From assembly GCA_030867875.1 (NCBI GenBank), contig JAOWCC010000655.1:7388269-7452268 (forward strand): DNA of 64,000 nucleotides, given 5' to 3'. Numbering within the stretch: the first letter of the stretch is position 1; every line of letters begins with the position of its first letter. This stretch comes from Actinernus sp. WN-2022. Taxonomy: Eukaryota > Cnidaria > Anthozoa > Actiniaria > Actinernidae. The notes beneath the pieces were generated by a model. It ran no database searches. It was not told where the DNA came from and saw only the letters and a program-made list of their open reading frames with translations. Positions 39,901 through 49,002 of this stretch are shown here, piece by piece. Position numbers and translations under genes: made by a program.

Positions 39901-42612
39901 ACAAGATAGTGTTTACGCCACAATTCCTGCCGATTTACACGTCAGTTCGTGCATGCGCCCTGCGCCCTAGTTATTCAACTCTGTCAATGCAGGGTTTATT
40001 TTATTTATTTATTTATTTTATTTACTTCGGCCATAATAAAAGATACAAAATAGAATAAGGTAAAATATACAGCAAACAAAACAGAGGCCAGGAGAACCAA
40101 CACAGCGTTAGCCAATTACGTTGGTTTCCTATGAAAAATTGAATTACAATAAATGTCCTAATTACAATAATTATTTAAACCTAAAAGCGGCATTTAAGAG
40201 GTGCGGTTAAAGTGCCACTACGACGAAAATTTACCATTTCGATTTGCCACTTTTTCAGTGTCTATAGGTCAATCAGTATTAGAAATATCCGAAATAGTAA
40301 AAAATATTCCCAAATGGGCATCTTAAACCACAAATTTTTGGAGAGTTTACCGGTAAAATCCTGTCCGCCATTGCTGGAAGCCGTGCCCTTTGTTCAGCTT
40401 TAAACAAAGGTTTATTCACCGGAAGTGATGTCATACACTTAACACGACAACCTCGTGGCGCGAAATAGCGTGCATAAAAAAGTAGCCAACCTCGCAAAGA
40501 TAAATACAACTTTCTTCTTATGTACGTGAAGACGTTTTTAGTAGAAATATGCCTCCAGGCGTTGTGTTCTGCAGGCGAGCGTTAAGTGTATGACATCATT
40601 TCCGGTGAATAAACCTTTGTTTAAAGCTGAACAAAGGGCACGGCTTCCAGTAATGGCGGACGTGTAGATTCAATATTCGGAGCTAAAAAAATAAGACTTC
40701 CTGTCGTTGTATCGAAAAACAATTTGAACTGGTAATAATATATGAACTCTACTTTATGAATATGCAAAAACATTGATATGTCAAAATTTGATCGTAGGGG
40801 CACTTTAACTGTCTTGCCTGGTGACATTTCAGACATACAGACTTCCAAGACCTAGGGTTCTCGATGTCAAATACAGAAGTGATGGCAGACACGTAATATT
40901 TAAATAGTAATGATCTAAACTTCGGTAAAAATATATCTAATTTACGTTGTTCGTGTGGAAGTGTATTCCAAGTTCGGGAAGCTCTTATAAAATAACTATT
41001 TTGGTAACATAGAGTCTTGACATTAGGATAAGATTAATAGTGAGTTATCCATCGAACGTAGAGCCGATGCTTAAATTCACCCTGTTTACAAGCTTTGGCA
41101 AAACATCTGGAGCTAAGGTTACTAAATCGTGTTACGCCTTATACAAGAAGATGAGGTCAAGGTATTCATACCAGTAATATAAAGGTAAAAGCTTTAGAGA
41201 TAAGAGTCTAGATTTGTAGGAGATGTCTGTTTGGAAGGGCAACAGGAGAATAACTTAGTAGCTCTCCTTTGAGGTTTTGGTTAGTAGATAATAAAAGTGC
41301 CCTACAGTAGTCTACGATTACGAATAAAAATACACTACTCATTCCATCCATCTTGGATTTATAGTTTAGTCCACCACACGGACGAAAGATGGCGGCTGCA
41401 CATTGGACCACAATTCCTTGCGAACCCAACAGAGCAAAGCACATACGTAGAAATCCCCTATTCTCTTCAATGACAGTATATTGACAACATTACTGTACTG
41501 GCTTGTTTTTAAGATTTAAAACCTCCCCACCACAATTTTATATCGAATTTCACGTTTTTCGCGCGCGATGAATTGTGGGTAAAAGTACCAGTCGCCTTAT
41601 TTTCTTGTACGGTGACGTCATTGTTTACATTGTTGCCTCATTAGCATAAATTAAACTACAAGCTACAGACAAACAGACTACAGCAGTTCAAAGAGAATTT
41701 TAAACTTAGTAATCACCGATTGAGATTGATATGTTAAATATTTACGGAGTAATTGACTTTTCAAAACTGTAAAATGGGCTGGGGGACAAGAGTTGCTGAC
41801 AGCCATACATTCTTTGTAAATTTTGAGATTTTTAAACGCTTATTCCTCAAAATATATTTATCACATCACTCAAATTTTCGGTGATTATCAAGTGTGCCAA
41901 TCTCTTTCGATTTAAGGACTCTGTTTGTTTGTATGAACGTCGCTTGAAGTTTGATGTATGCTAATGAGGAAAAAACGTAAACAAGGATTCGCCTATTACG
42001 TATTCTAGTATTCTAGTTAGACGTACGCTGACGAAGTTCAATTCCTCTTTTTGTAAATGGCTTTATTATATGGCTAGGAAACTTCGTGAGCTAAGACTTG
42101 GTTAGTTTGCGGTCCGTGACTTCCCGAACGGACGAATACGTTTTGAATACTTTCTAGCCATATAATAAACACCTTATTAAACTCGCTTGCTCGGCCCGTA
42201 CCGTAAGTTATGGATCCTTATTCCCCACTTTTTATGCCCTGCATTCTTGGGCCATAAATCAGGGGGGAAATCAGGGGGAAAGTCAGTGTAAAAATCAGGG
42301 GGAAACATAACTTACGGACCTCGTGCGGTATTTGTTATTCTAAGCGTTAACCCACGGCGCAGCTAAAATCTTATCTATCAAGTGAAAACTTTCTAAAATC
42401 GAGCAACGTTGATGTTTTTGCAGCTGAGTTATGCAGACATCAGCTTTTTCTGTTTCTTCAATGGTTGGATTGGAGGAGGACAGTTAGAGGTTCCCGAGCA
42501 GCTCAAGAACTTCCCTCTACTGGTTGACTTGTACAACAAGGTGATGAACGAACCGAAGATCTTGAACTACCTCAAAAACAGGAAACCAAACCCTGGCACA
42601 TTCCCCTACTAG
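25459..42612 (+). CDS. Sigma-class glutathione S-transferase (HPGDS-like), copy B, 5 exons
   Basis: Exons are 25459-25591, 34132-34233, 35095-35210, 39692-39802 and 42424-42612, with intron phases 1, 1, 0, 0. The predicted protein is 216 aa. Catalytic Tyr8 lies in [12 protein letters not shown]; the glutathione site reads PFGQLPVLELGDG, matching the family consensus better than copy A. All splice dinucleotides are GT-AG and the frame is open throughout. Intron 1 (8.5 kb) is enlarged by retroelements, and intron 3 carries the SINE-like and TTAA insertions. The upstream TATA-like box and downstream ATTAAA are conserved with copy A. The role is as for copy A: cytosolic glutathione conjugation or prostaglandin isomerisation; substrate unknown. 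Confidence 0.93.
25601..27267. other. Copy B intron 1, unit-2-specific block, left part
   Basis: Starts the block of about 7.5 kb with no counterpart in unit 1. AT-rich; no coding feature or element boundary recognised. Confidence 0.5.
27268..28425. repeat. Left arm of a 1-kb inverted repeat, with internal ~210-bp tandem repeats
   Basis: The reverse complement of 36455-37403, which lies inside the TTAA element of intron 3. Four successive units start at about 27436, 27638, 27859 and 28079. Each opens with TTGTGANCAATCGACRTACA or a close variant, followed by TATGAAGCT; the right arm has three. Frames of 60-70 codons repeat with the units but lack domains. Confidence 0.85.
28426..28871. other. 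Intronic sequence between inverted-repeat arm and LTR element
   Basis: No gene or element recognised. Confidence 0.4.
28872..28989 (-). repeat. 3' LTR (118 bp)
   Basis: In element sense it starts TGTTGCAAATG and ends GTTGAGAAACA. The shared core with the other LTR includes AACGCGGGTTCGTGTTAATT. Confidence 0.75.
29197..29745 (-). pseudogene. Pol C-terminus (integrase C-terminal region) remnant
   Basis: About 180 codons on the minus strand: a basic segment (KMKQKREKAKYYYDQTAKKL), a chromatin-binding-type stretch (LEIGQEVRVAPLRKNQSWKQ), and a Ser/Thr/Gln-rich tail ending at the stop just before the polypurine tract. This pattern is the usual end of Ty3/gypsy Pol. The catalytic core is absent, so it cannot be an active integrase. 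Gag overlaps its 5' end in another frame, marking the deletion join. Confidence 0.7.
29682..30431 (-). pseudogene. Ty3/gypsy-like Gag with CCHC knuckle
   Basis: An open frame of about 250 codons. A capsid-like region begins NWDFFKQQWSDYEIATGL and contains VNRLRKLASSCEFGTLSDEM. A basic linker follows, then a zinc knuckle CKYCGRKSKHNKKEHC (C-x2-C-x5-H-x5-C). The matching frame continues upstream of the listed Met to about 30530, where an ATG exists in a different frame, implying a small frameshift near the start. It likely forms the particle-forming protein of the parent element; here it ends in the deleted Pol. Confidence 0.72.
30862..30897. repeat. (AT)n microsatellite
   Basis: About 18 uninterrupted TA units next to the truncated 5' LTR. 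Confidence 0.9.
31070..31625 (-). mobile_element. LINE 3' fragment (reverse transcriptase C-terminus)
   Basis: Minus-strand frame 31088 to about 31600 encodes LSLYYTLIYPYLSYCNTVWS, then QKRAVRALTNSEFRAH, VHNYNTRLASNYRPHACRT and GPKVWNSLPSSV. This is the conserved tail of many non-LTR reverse transcriptases. An A/T-rich end lies at about 31060-31085. 5'-truncated and abutting the next LINE. Confidence 0.8.
31643..33010 (-). mobile_element. Second LINE fragment, interrupted
   Basis: (GATA)n tail at 31643-31659 followed by the complement of AATAAA. The minus-strand frame 32024-32527 encodes SLVRPQLEYACSAWNPKD and the YALRARDSLPTPRFNTRYMK tail. Upstream pieces KVSSTKYLGVNLTSNLRWNL (about 32600) and LQEDLNKLNKWAETWQL (about 32900) are also reverse-transcriptase motifs. 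They are separated by about 160 bp of foreign sequence at about 32672-32830. Confidence 0.78.
34132..34233 (+). CDS. GST copy B exon 2
   Basis: Phase 1/1, RWPFGQLPVLELGDGRKITQ to FLAKEHG. Five amino acid changes from copy A in 34 codons. Confidence 0.92.
35095..35210 (+). CDS. GST copy B exon 3
   Basis: Phase 1/0; [20 protein letters not shown] to ERNEERK, one change (Ala to Ser in LSALYW). Confidence 0.92.
35291..35415 (+). repeat. 10-bp AACATGG minisatellite, unit 2
   Basis: About a dozen copies, shorter than the 9038-9256 array in unit 1. Confidence 0.8.
36178..37809. mobile_element. 1.6-kb TTAA-type DNA element, unit 2 only
   Basis: TIRs of about 30 bp: the left begins AGGCGCGGTGTCACGATACT; the right, read in reverse, begins AGGCGCTGTGTCACGGTACT. 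Flanked by TTAA (36174-36177, 37810-37813). The empty site with one TTAA is at 13969-13972 in unit 1. A TTAA target with AGG ends fits Kolobok better than piggyBac. No transposase is encoded. It includes the right inverted-repeat arm. Confidence 0.88.
36455..37403. repeat. Right arm of the 1-kb inverted repeat
   Basis: The reverse complement of 27268-28425, lying wholly inside the TTAA element, with three of the 25-bp AGCTTCATATGTAYGTCGAT core motifs (about 36782, 37000 and 37220). It lacks one internal repeat unit compared with the left arm. Confidence 0.85.
38369..38393. repeat. Poly-G expansion in unit 2
   Basis: A run of about 25 G where unit 1 (near 14688) has only CCCTGGGGGAGGG. Length in the assembly may be inaccurate. 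Confidence 0.75.
39155..39404 (+). mobile_element. tRNA-derived SINE-like insertion, unit 2 only
   Basis: Flanked by a 9-bp duplication CATATGGCG (39155-39163 and 39405-39413). Unit 1 has the empty site CATATGGTG at 15886-15894. It contains a complete tRNA-like module at 39206-39279. No poly-A tail is seen, and about 40 bp precede the tRNA-like part. Confidence 0.78.
39206..39279 (+). repeat. tRNA-Thr(TGT)-like module inside SINE-like insertion
   Basis: 74 nt. The 7-bp acceptor GACTTGA/TTGGGTC has three G-T pairs; D arm GCTCAGTTGGTAGAGC; A box TAGCTCAGTTGG; B box GGGTTCGAGTCCC. The anticodon stem CCAGA/CCTGG has one A-C mismatch, the loop CATGTAA has A instead of T at position 33, and the T arm carries one extra base. 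These defects and the flanking target duplication argue for a retroposed copy, not a working tRNA. Confidence 0.65.
39692..39802 (+). CDS. GST copy B exon 4
   Basis: Phases 0/0, protein identical to copy A exon 4 (one synonymous change). Confidence 0.92.
40211..40804. mobile_element. 594-bp TTAA-type element, unit 2 only
   Basis: Ends AGTGCCACTACGA (left) and TCGTAGGGGCACT (right), flanked by TTAA (40207-40210, 40805-40808). The empty site is at 16682-16685. Inside is a second inverted repeat: 40364-40445 against 40583-40665, sharing GGAAGCCGTGCCCTTTGTTC. It lies within the older LINE fragment. Non-autonomous. Confidence 0.88.
42424..42612 (+). CDS. GST copy B exon 5 (terminal)
   Basis: Phase 0, [20 protein letters not shown] to NPGTFPY, stop TAG. 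Confidence 0.93.
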   Translation: MSYADISFFCFFNGWIGGGQLEVPEQLKNFPLLVDLYNKVMNEPKILNYLKNRKPNPGTFPY

Positions 42613-42704
42613 ATACATTTTAATACTGCCTTTTTTTATGGAAGGTTGTATGCTCAAAATTTGTTATTCCGATTAGTTACTGTAATCAAGAAGGTCGCTA
42701 CCTA

Positions 42705-42710
42705 ATTAAA
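42705..42710 (+). terminator. Polyadenylation signal ATTAAA, copy B
   Basis: Same position relative to the stop codon as in copy A. Confidence 0.5.
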
Positions 42711-42742
42711 GTGTAGTGTTACTGTTAACGCTGGTTTCCATA

Positions 42743-42833
42743 TAATGATAATAATAACAATAACAATAACAACAATAATAATAATAATAATAATAATAAC
42801 GATAACGATAACGATAATAATAATAATAGCATG
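42743..42833. repeat. Trinucleotide/hexanucleotide AAT-AAC-GAT microsatellite
   Basis: Runs of AATAATAAT, AACAATAAC and GATAACGATAAC. Unit 1 has only GATGATGATGAT at about 18636, so it expanded in unit 2. Confidence 0.85.
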
Positions 42834-43733
42834 TATTTAAACACGGTATTGGAGATCATAGTTCAAAGCTGATGTGGCCGTGATAATACAAAAGGACCGA
42901 CACAAATATAGCTAACCTTATTATGTAAATTATAAGATGTTGATGGAAAAGAGACTATTGCATTATGATATATTGAAATGGTACTAACTGACTAACTAGT
43001 TGACTAATAACTGGATAGATAGATATATAGATACTTTATTCGTACTCACACAATTTAAATGATAATATTTGACAGTGAATAAGTATAATTGAGAGAGAGC
43101 ACTAGCTGCTTAGATATAACTTTTGAGAGCTAATCATAAAATAATTAAACACTTGGATAAGTAAACATGATTGAGCATACATGAAACATAAATAAACGTA
43201 TCAGTGGTACGAGAACTCATTGTTGATCCTAATATTTGGTTGCAGTGGTGTGGAGTTAATGTACTTTTGACTGACAAGTAAGCGCCTTAATGATGTTGGC
43301 GGTAGAGCCTGCGGAAATTATGTTTACGCTACCGGCATACAGCTCCATACACGGATGTCGACCCCTGCGGCAATTTGAGTTTCTGCCTTGATTTCCTGCG
43401 AAGACTTGTATTGTGAAATGCAGTGACTTGTTGGTAATGACCCAAAGTCATTTTGGTTGGCTATCAATTGTCACACCATACAGTTAGATCGTAGTCATCC
43501 TCAGATGCAATGGATAGCTAGTTGCTGTAAGAAGTAGTGTAGTTCTGCGTCGGCGGGGAAGTTAAATAGTGGTATAATCCGCAAGTAAACGTCGATTAAG
43601 GCATGCTAACCCGCCGTTAAAAGCGAGTAGCAGCTGACGCTTGGAGCGTTAGCCCTCTGACTAACGAAGGGTTAGCGCTCGAAACGTCAGCTGATACTGC
43701 TTCTCACGACGGTAGACATACGTTAATCGACTT

Positions 43734-45567
43734 TTAGTTGATTACACCAGTGTTATGCCTCAGACATGCTGGCGACAGTGTTCCATTACAATACTCACCA
43801 GTAAAGTTGAACAGTGTTAACTCTACCGGTACAGCAGGTTCCCGAGTATAGCGCTCCCAACCACACAGCGGTCAAACGTCTGAATTTCCGGCGCAAAATT
43901 TACGTTAAAACATATTACAGTGAACTTCTACCCCAAAAAGTTAAGAAAAATACGTCAACGTTAAGCTTTTTATTTTCACAGTCGACGGGAAATTGAACAA
44001 ACTTCAAACTTTGAGTTTACCAAATGTTTTCGTACTTTACGAAAAAAGTTCTCAAGGTTTGAAAACTGTTGTGTGAACAGTGACGGCCGCCGCCGGCTCG
44101 CTTTGAATTTGTTTTGGAATATGTTGTTGAAGACTTTTGACGCATGCGCAGACGTTTGACCGCTGTGTGGCTCCCAACAACGTATGTGCTACCGCTGGCA
44201 TACTGCAGGCACTACGGCCGGCATCGTTATAGCACTAACGGTTATATGGGAAGCAACCAATATAGCCTGCAACATGCGTTTAATTTGTATTATGATCTCT
44301 GGGGATCCCAAACCCATTGAATAAATTCATAACTTTTTGTGGATTTTCATGTATGATATGATATGATATGATATTGATGTGTTTCAAGGACACATTGTTA
44401 TTTATATAATAGATTCTTACTAACGGGCTCTCTGATTGGGAAAAAGTCATGTGCATGTGAGAGTACAGTAACGCTCCCTCTGATTGGTTTGTGGAATTAT
44501 AGATACATGGAAACCCGGGTGAAATGACGTCATGTCCCAGAATGTAAAAATGACACATTTTAAACTGCACATTGGCGGTTTATTTTGAAGCTCAAATTGA
44601 AAGAGAACTAAAACGACATCCCCCGAAAAGTTGCCTTGAACAGTCAACAACAGCCCTACAACCCAATACACTGTCTTAAAGGGCTCCAAATTGCGAGAAA
44701 ATCACCCCTCATCAAGTATAAATTTCTAAAGATATATTCAGCTGCAGGTATCAGGAAAGGCCATTCACACAGAGCGAAGATACAAGCACCGGACGACACT
44801 CCGACACCTTTTCTTGCGTAAATTATAAAACAGCAAAACCTATTCTCTCGCAATCCATCGCCAGAAAAATCGAATGGATATGCGCAGTTGAAGTGTGACA
44901 CTTAGAAATGTTTGCCCTCTGTGGATCCGAGTTCCCAACTTTACAGTAATTGTATGGCGCTATAGTTGTTATGTTTCAATATCGAGTACTCGTGTAGAAT
45001 CAGATACTCATTATTTCCATGTTTTGAGGCCTATAAACGGCATGTAAAATCGTTAAATAGCAGGCCTAAATGCGATTCGTCGCTGAAGTGAATTTCAAGG
45101 ACGACATTATAAAGATTAGTGAGACGAAACACCTCAACAGACTAATATAGGATTCATTTTGAGGTACTATGTGAACGTTGCTACTCTTACCTTCTATCGC
45201 AATCAAAAGATCCAGTATGGCCTCGCAATTTTGCTAAGTTTCAAGACATTCTATCATAGGCTCCGCTTTACAACTGCAACTTGGATAATAATGGTCAATA
45301 ATCAAGATTCAAAAGACTTGCCAGCAGAGGCTCATAACTTGCGACAGAGTTCGTAAAAACAGAGCATATTCTCCCCTATTGCTGCCTCGACTGGTCGGCT
45401 ATCTTGTAAAATTATCTACCAGGCATTCCTTGTTGTTCATTTTGGATTGGGACTAGTACCGAGGGACAAGTGATGGTTTATGGGTTGAAGCAAGTTTTTC
45501 GATCGATCGCTTTGAAAGGCTGTGATATTTTTTGGTCATTATTAAAGTGATAATTTGGTAAGAAAGA
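43734..45567. other. Intergenic 3' part of unit 2
   Basis: Nearly identical to 19605-21439; no gene recognised. Confidence 0.5.
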
Positions 45568-46668
45568 GAAATACCAGAACGAGGAAAGTAGAGCTAAAAG
45601 AAATGTTGTCCAGTAAAAAAAAAAAACAGAACAATGTGTCCTCTTGGAGACTGGAAACCTTGACATCATGAACGCTAAGCGCGCGCTCTGCCGTCTGAGC
45701 TATCAAGGCATAATTTACTTCGTGCATGAGAACATTTCCTACAAATATATTAAACTGGGGCACGCGCGCGGCGGGAAGAGGGATTTGGGATCCCAAATTT
45801 GGTCGGACGGACGAGCGAGCAGCATTTTTTCGATCGCACGGTCTTTGTATGGTGCGCCATTGCGTTTGGCCCGCGCAGGGGATCCGCTATAAAGACATTT
45901 TGAAGGTATCGACGTAAACCCTCGACACCTATGACGTCACAGTAGATTAATGACGTCATTCAGTTTATGCTCCGATGTGTGAACTTTAACTATCACAGTA
46001 TTAGGGAAGGATTTGTTATGCCTCGGACGATTTTTAATCAGAAAAAAGAAAAAAAAATCGGTACCTTATATTAAGTATTTATATATAGTTTACAAAACGA
46101 GCAGCGGTGTTTTATCAGATTTAAAACTTTAGACCTGATAACACACTGCTGCGAGTTTTGTAAACGGCTTAAAATGTCTAGATGTATAAAGTCATGTAAT
46201 AGTCCCTTTGCAGCTAACAGTCACGTGCTGATATAATACTTCGTTAACGAAGGCATTGAGCTTGTGATCCCCATGGGAAAAGCGTTGCCATGGATACTGG
46301 ATGGCAAGACATCTTCAAAAACGCAGTTTTAGAAAGATCGGCAATCGAGGTGGAAAATAGCATTTACAAACAGGTTTTGCTAACATCAATCATAGTTAAT
46401 AGAGTGGAATGGTTAGGAAACTCAGGGACCTTCTTTGTTATAGGTCTTTGTTAGCTTTTTTCGACCACTACCGTGCACAAAACACAATAGAAATTCCAAC
46501 ATGTTAATCAATCAGCCAATAGAAACGTGTGAGTTCAGTCGTTCAGGGAACGCTAATGAACTATGATCGTGCACAATCTTTTGTCTTATCCCCTTCCAAC
46601 CTAAATCGCAGCGCCTTTGTTAGCCCTTTTGAAGTTTGCCGGGTTTCCTAACCATTCCACTCTATTAA
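45568..46668. other. Flank between unit 2 and the nested transposon stack
   Basis: No protein gene. At 45645-45712 the minus strand has a degenerate tRNA-like sequence (A box TAGCTCAGACGG, B box poorly kept). At 46211-46390 lies a copy of a dispersed repeat also found at 59291-59440 (inverted) and 63773-63975. Confidence 0.5.
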
Positions 46669-48038
46669 GGGGTGGACCGTTAGAAATCCTGGGAGGGGGG
46701 GTGGAAAACTTTTTGTGCACGATATTTTTTTTAGCAGTGTGAGTTCTCCTATATAGATTTATAGCCTGTGAATACAACCATAATATAATATAATATAATA
46801 TAATATAATAATGATAATGTTATTTATAGCAGAGAATATGTCTCCGAAGAGTTTTTTCAATAGAGCCCTGTATAACATAAATAAGAAACAAAAATAAAAA
46901 TAAATTAATAATCTAGAGTTAAAAACTAGGCTAAAAATATATTTATAGAGTGCCTAGAGCTAAAATTTATGAGGCAATTCAAAAACATGTATTTTGACAT
47001 TTTGTTTAAAAAGAGTTAGGGATTCGATTTCCCGCAACGAATTATCTAAGGTATTCCATTCACTAAAACCTTGGTACAATAAACGTTGTTTGCCATAATT
47101 AAGCTTGATTATTGGAAGTCTAAAATCGTTCTTTCTTCTTGTATTATACATGTGAATGTCACTGTTCTTTAAGATATTAAATTCATAATCAATGAGGCCA
47201 TTAACATACTTATATATTAAAATATGACGATGTATAAGACGACGTTTGGAACGAGTAGGTCAATTGAGATTTGACAAGGCTTGTGCTGAAGAACTTTAAC
47301 CAGGTAAATTCAAGAATTATCTTGGCCGCCTTATTTTGCAAAATCTGAAGATCGTCTATGAGGGTTGAGTTGTATTTGTCATCCCATATTGCATCAGCGG
47401 TAGTCAAAAAGTGGACAAACTAAACTATTATACAAAGTAAGGCGTGTCTCGAGGGGCAATAAGTGCCTGATACGCTTGACCAGACCAATCCTTGGGTTTA
47501 CTTTAATAGATAAGGCCTCTACCAGGGCCCGAGGTACTTGATATTGTCAGAGCGTTCGACGGGCACGTTGTCTATAATGACATCGATGCTAGAGCAAGAT
47601 TTCAGTTTATGTGGACTACCTATTAACATAAACTTAGATTTAGAAGTATTCAAAGTCAGGCGATGTATACGAAACCAAGAGGCCAATTTTGCCAAGTCAT
47701 GATTTAAGCAATGTTCGATGTCATTGATAGAAGGACGGCTACAGTATATCACGGTGTCATCTGCGTACATGGTCACTTGGCAATGATCTACAGTAAGAGG
47801 AAGGTCGGCATTGACGTAAACCAAGAACAAGAGAGGACCGAGAATACTCCTGTGGCACGCCAACTCCCACTGAGCACGAAGAGGACTGAGAGTCGCCTAT
47901 TGCAGTTATCTGGTGTCGGTTATCAAGGTAGGAGGTAAACCAATTTACAACTTCACTGCAAGCACCAATGGCCTTGAGCTTTGTCAGCAAAAGGTTGTGG
48001 TCCACAGTCACAAAAGCCTTGGACAGGTCTAAGAATAC

Positions 48039-48653
48039 CCGGGGGGGGGGGGGTACTCCTGTTTGTGACGTATTATGTATGTGCCGCCCGGGTGGGTCAG
48101 GGTTTTGAGCTCGGTTTGGGCAGGTAGGGTCAGGGTTTTGACCTGATTTGGGCAGATCAGGGTCAGAATTTGAGTATAATTTGGGTGCAGTCAGGGTCGG
48201 GGTTCAGTATTTTTTAGTCAGTTAGGGTTCATTTTTGTTAGCTACTATGTCAAAAAAAGACATTCTGTTGCCGCATTTTGATCGCCTACCCACATGCAAG
48301 CACTGAGGTTCCCATACATCGTGACGCCGCTAATTCGTACTTCAGTACTTATCTATATACTTCATCTGCTGATTTGTTTACCCAATGACACGTCCCGACT
48401 TGAAATGTTCCGTATTTTGCATGCAATCCGGGTACGCGGTATACCGGCCGGGGTATATATCCGACCGTGTTTTGAAAACAATTTAAAGAAGGGGCAATCA
48501 GAGTTTTTTCCCCCAAAAAGGGGGCAATCAGGGTTTTGGAGCTCGGATTGGGTCAACCAGGGTCAGGGTTTGAGCCTCTTGGCCTCACATACATACCCAT
48601 TTTTCATGTAAGTACCCCCCCCCCCCCCCCCCCCCCCCCCGGGAAGAATACTG
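48039..48653. mobile_element. 615-bp hAT-like element with poly-G/poly-C ends
   Basis: 8-bp duplication AAGAATAC (48031-48038, 48654-48661). The left end is CCG12-13 then TACTCC; the right end is AAGTAC then a run of about 35 C and GG. Internal GGGTCAGGGTTTTGAGC-type repeats. Removing it plus one duplication gives an uninterrupted LINE frame. 8-bp duplications are typical of hAT. Confidence 0.85.
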
Positions 48654-49002
48654 CACCAGTCACCTTGCCATTGTCCATGTGTCGTACAATGTTGTCAGTG
48701 AAGTGTGCTAAGCCAATTTCTGTAGATAACCTCGGGCGGAAACCAAACTGATTAGGTGTGAGGATTTTCTCTTACGAGAGAGTTGTTGATGTACAGCCCT
48801 TTCAAGAATCTTACTTACATCAGGTAGAATATAATTATGATAGGCCTGTAATTGTTAAAATCAGAGTGATCGCCGGATTTAAACAGGGCGGTAACTTTTC
48901 CTTGTTTCCAGATGGCTGGGAAAATACTTGAGTCCAGAGAACGATTAAACAGTTTGGTTAAAACTGGACAGGCCGGAGTCATACACACAGCCGAGTCATT
49001 TA

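Larger units (their letters stand above)
22563..45567. repeat. Tandem duplication unit 2
   Basis: Second copy of the tandem duplication, same orientation as unit 1, containing GST copy B. Nucleotide identity by eye is very high in shared blocks such as 20150-21420 against 44280-45550. Unit-2-only sequence includes about 25601-33068, 23748-24150, 24826-24964, 36178-37809, 39155-39404 and 40211-40804. After 45567 the sequence is no longer related to the end of unit 1. Confidence 0.95.
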
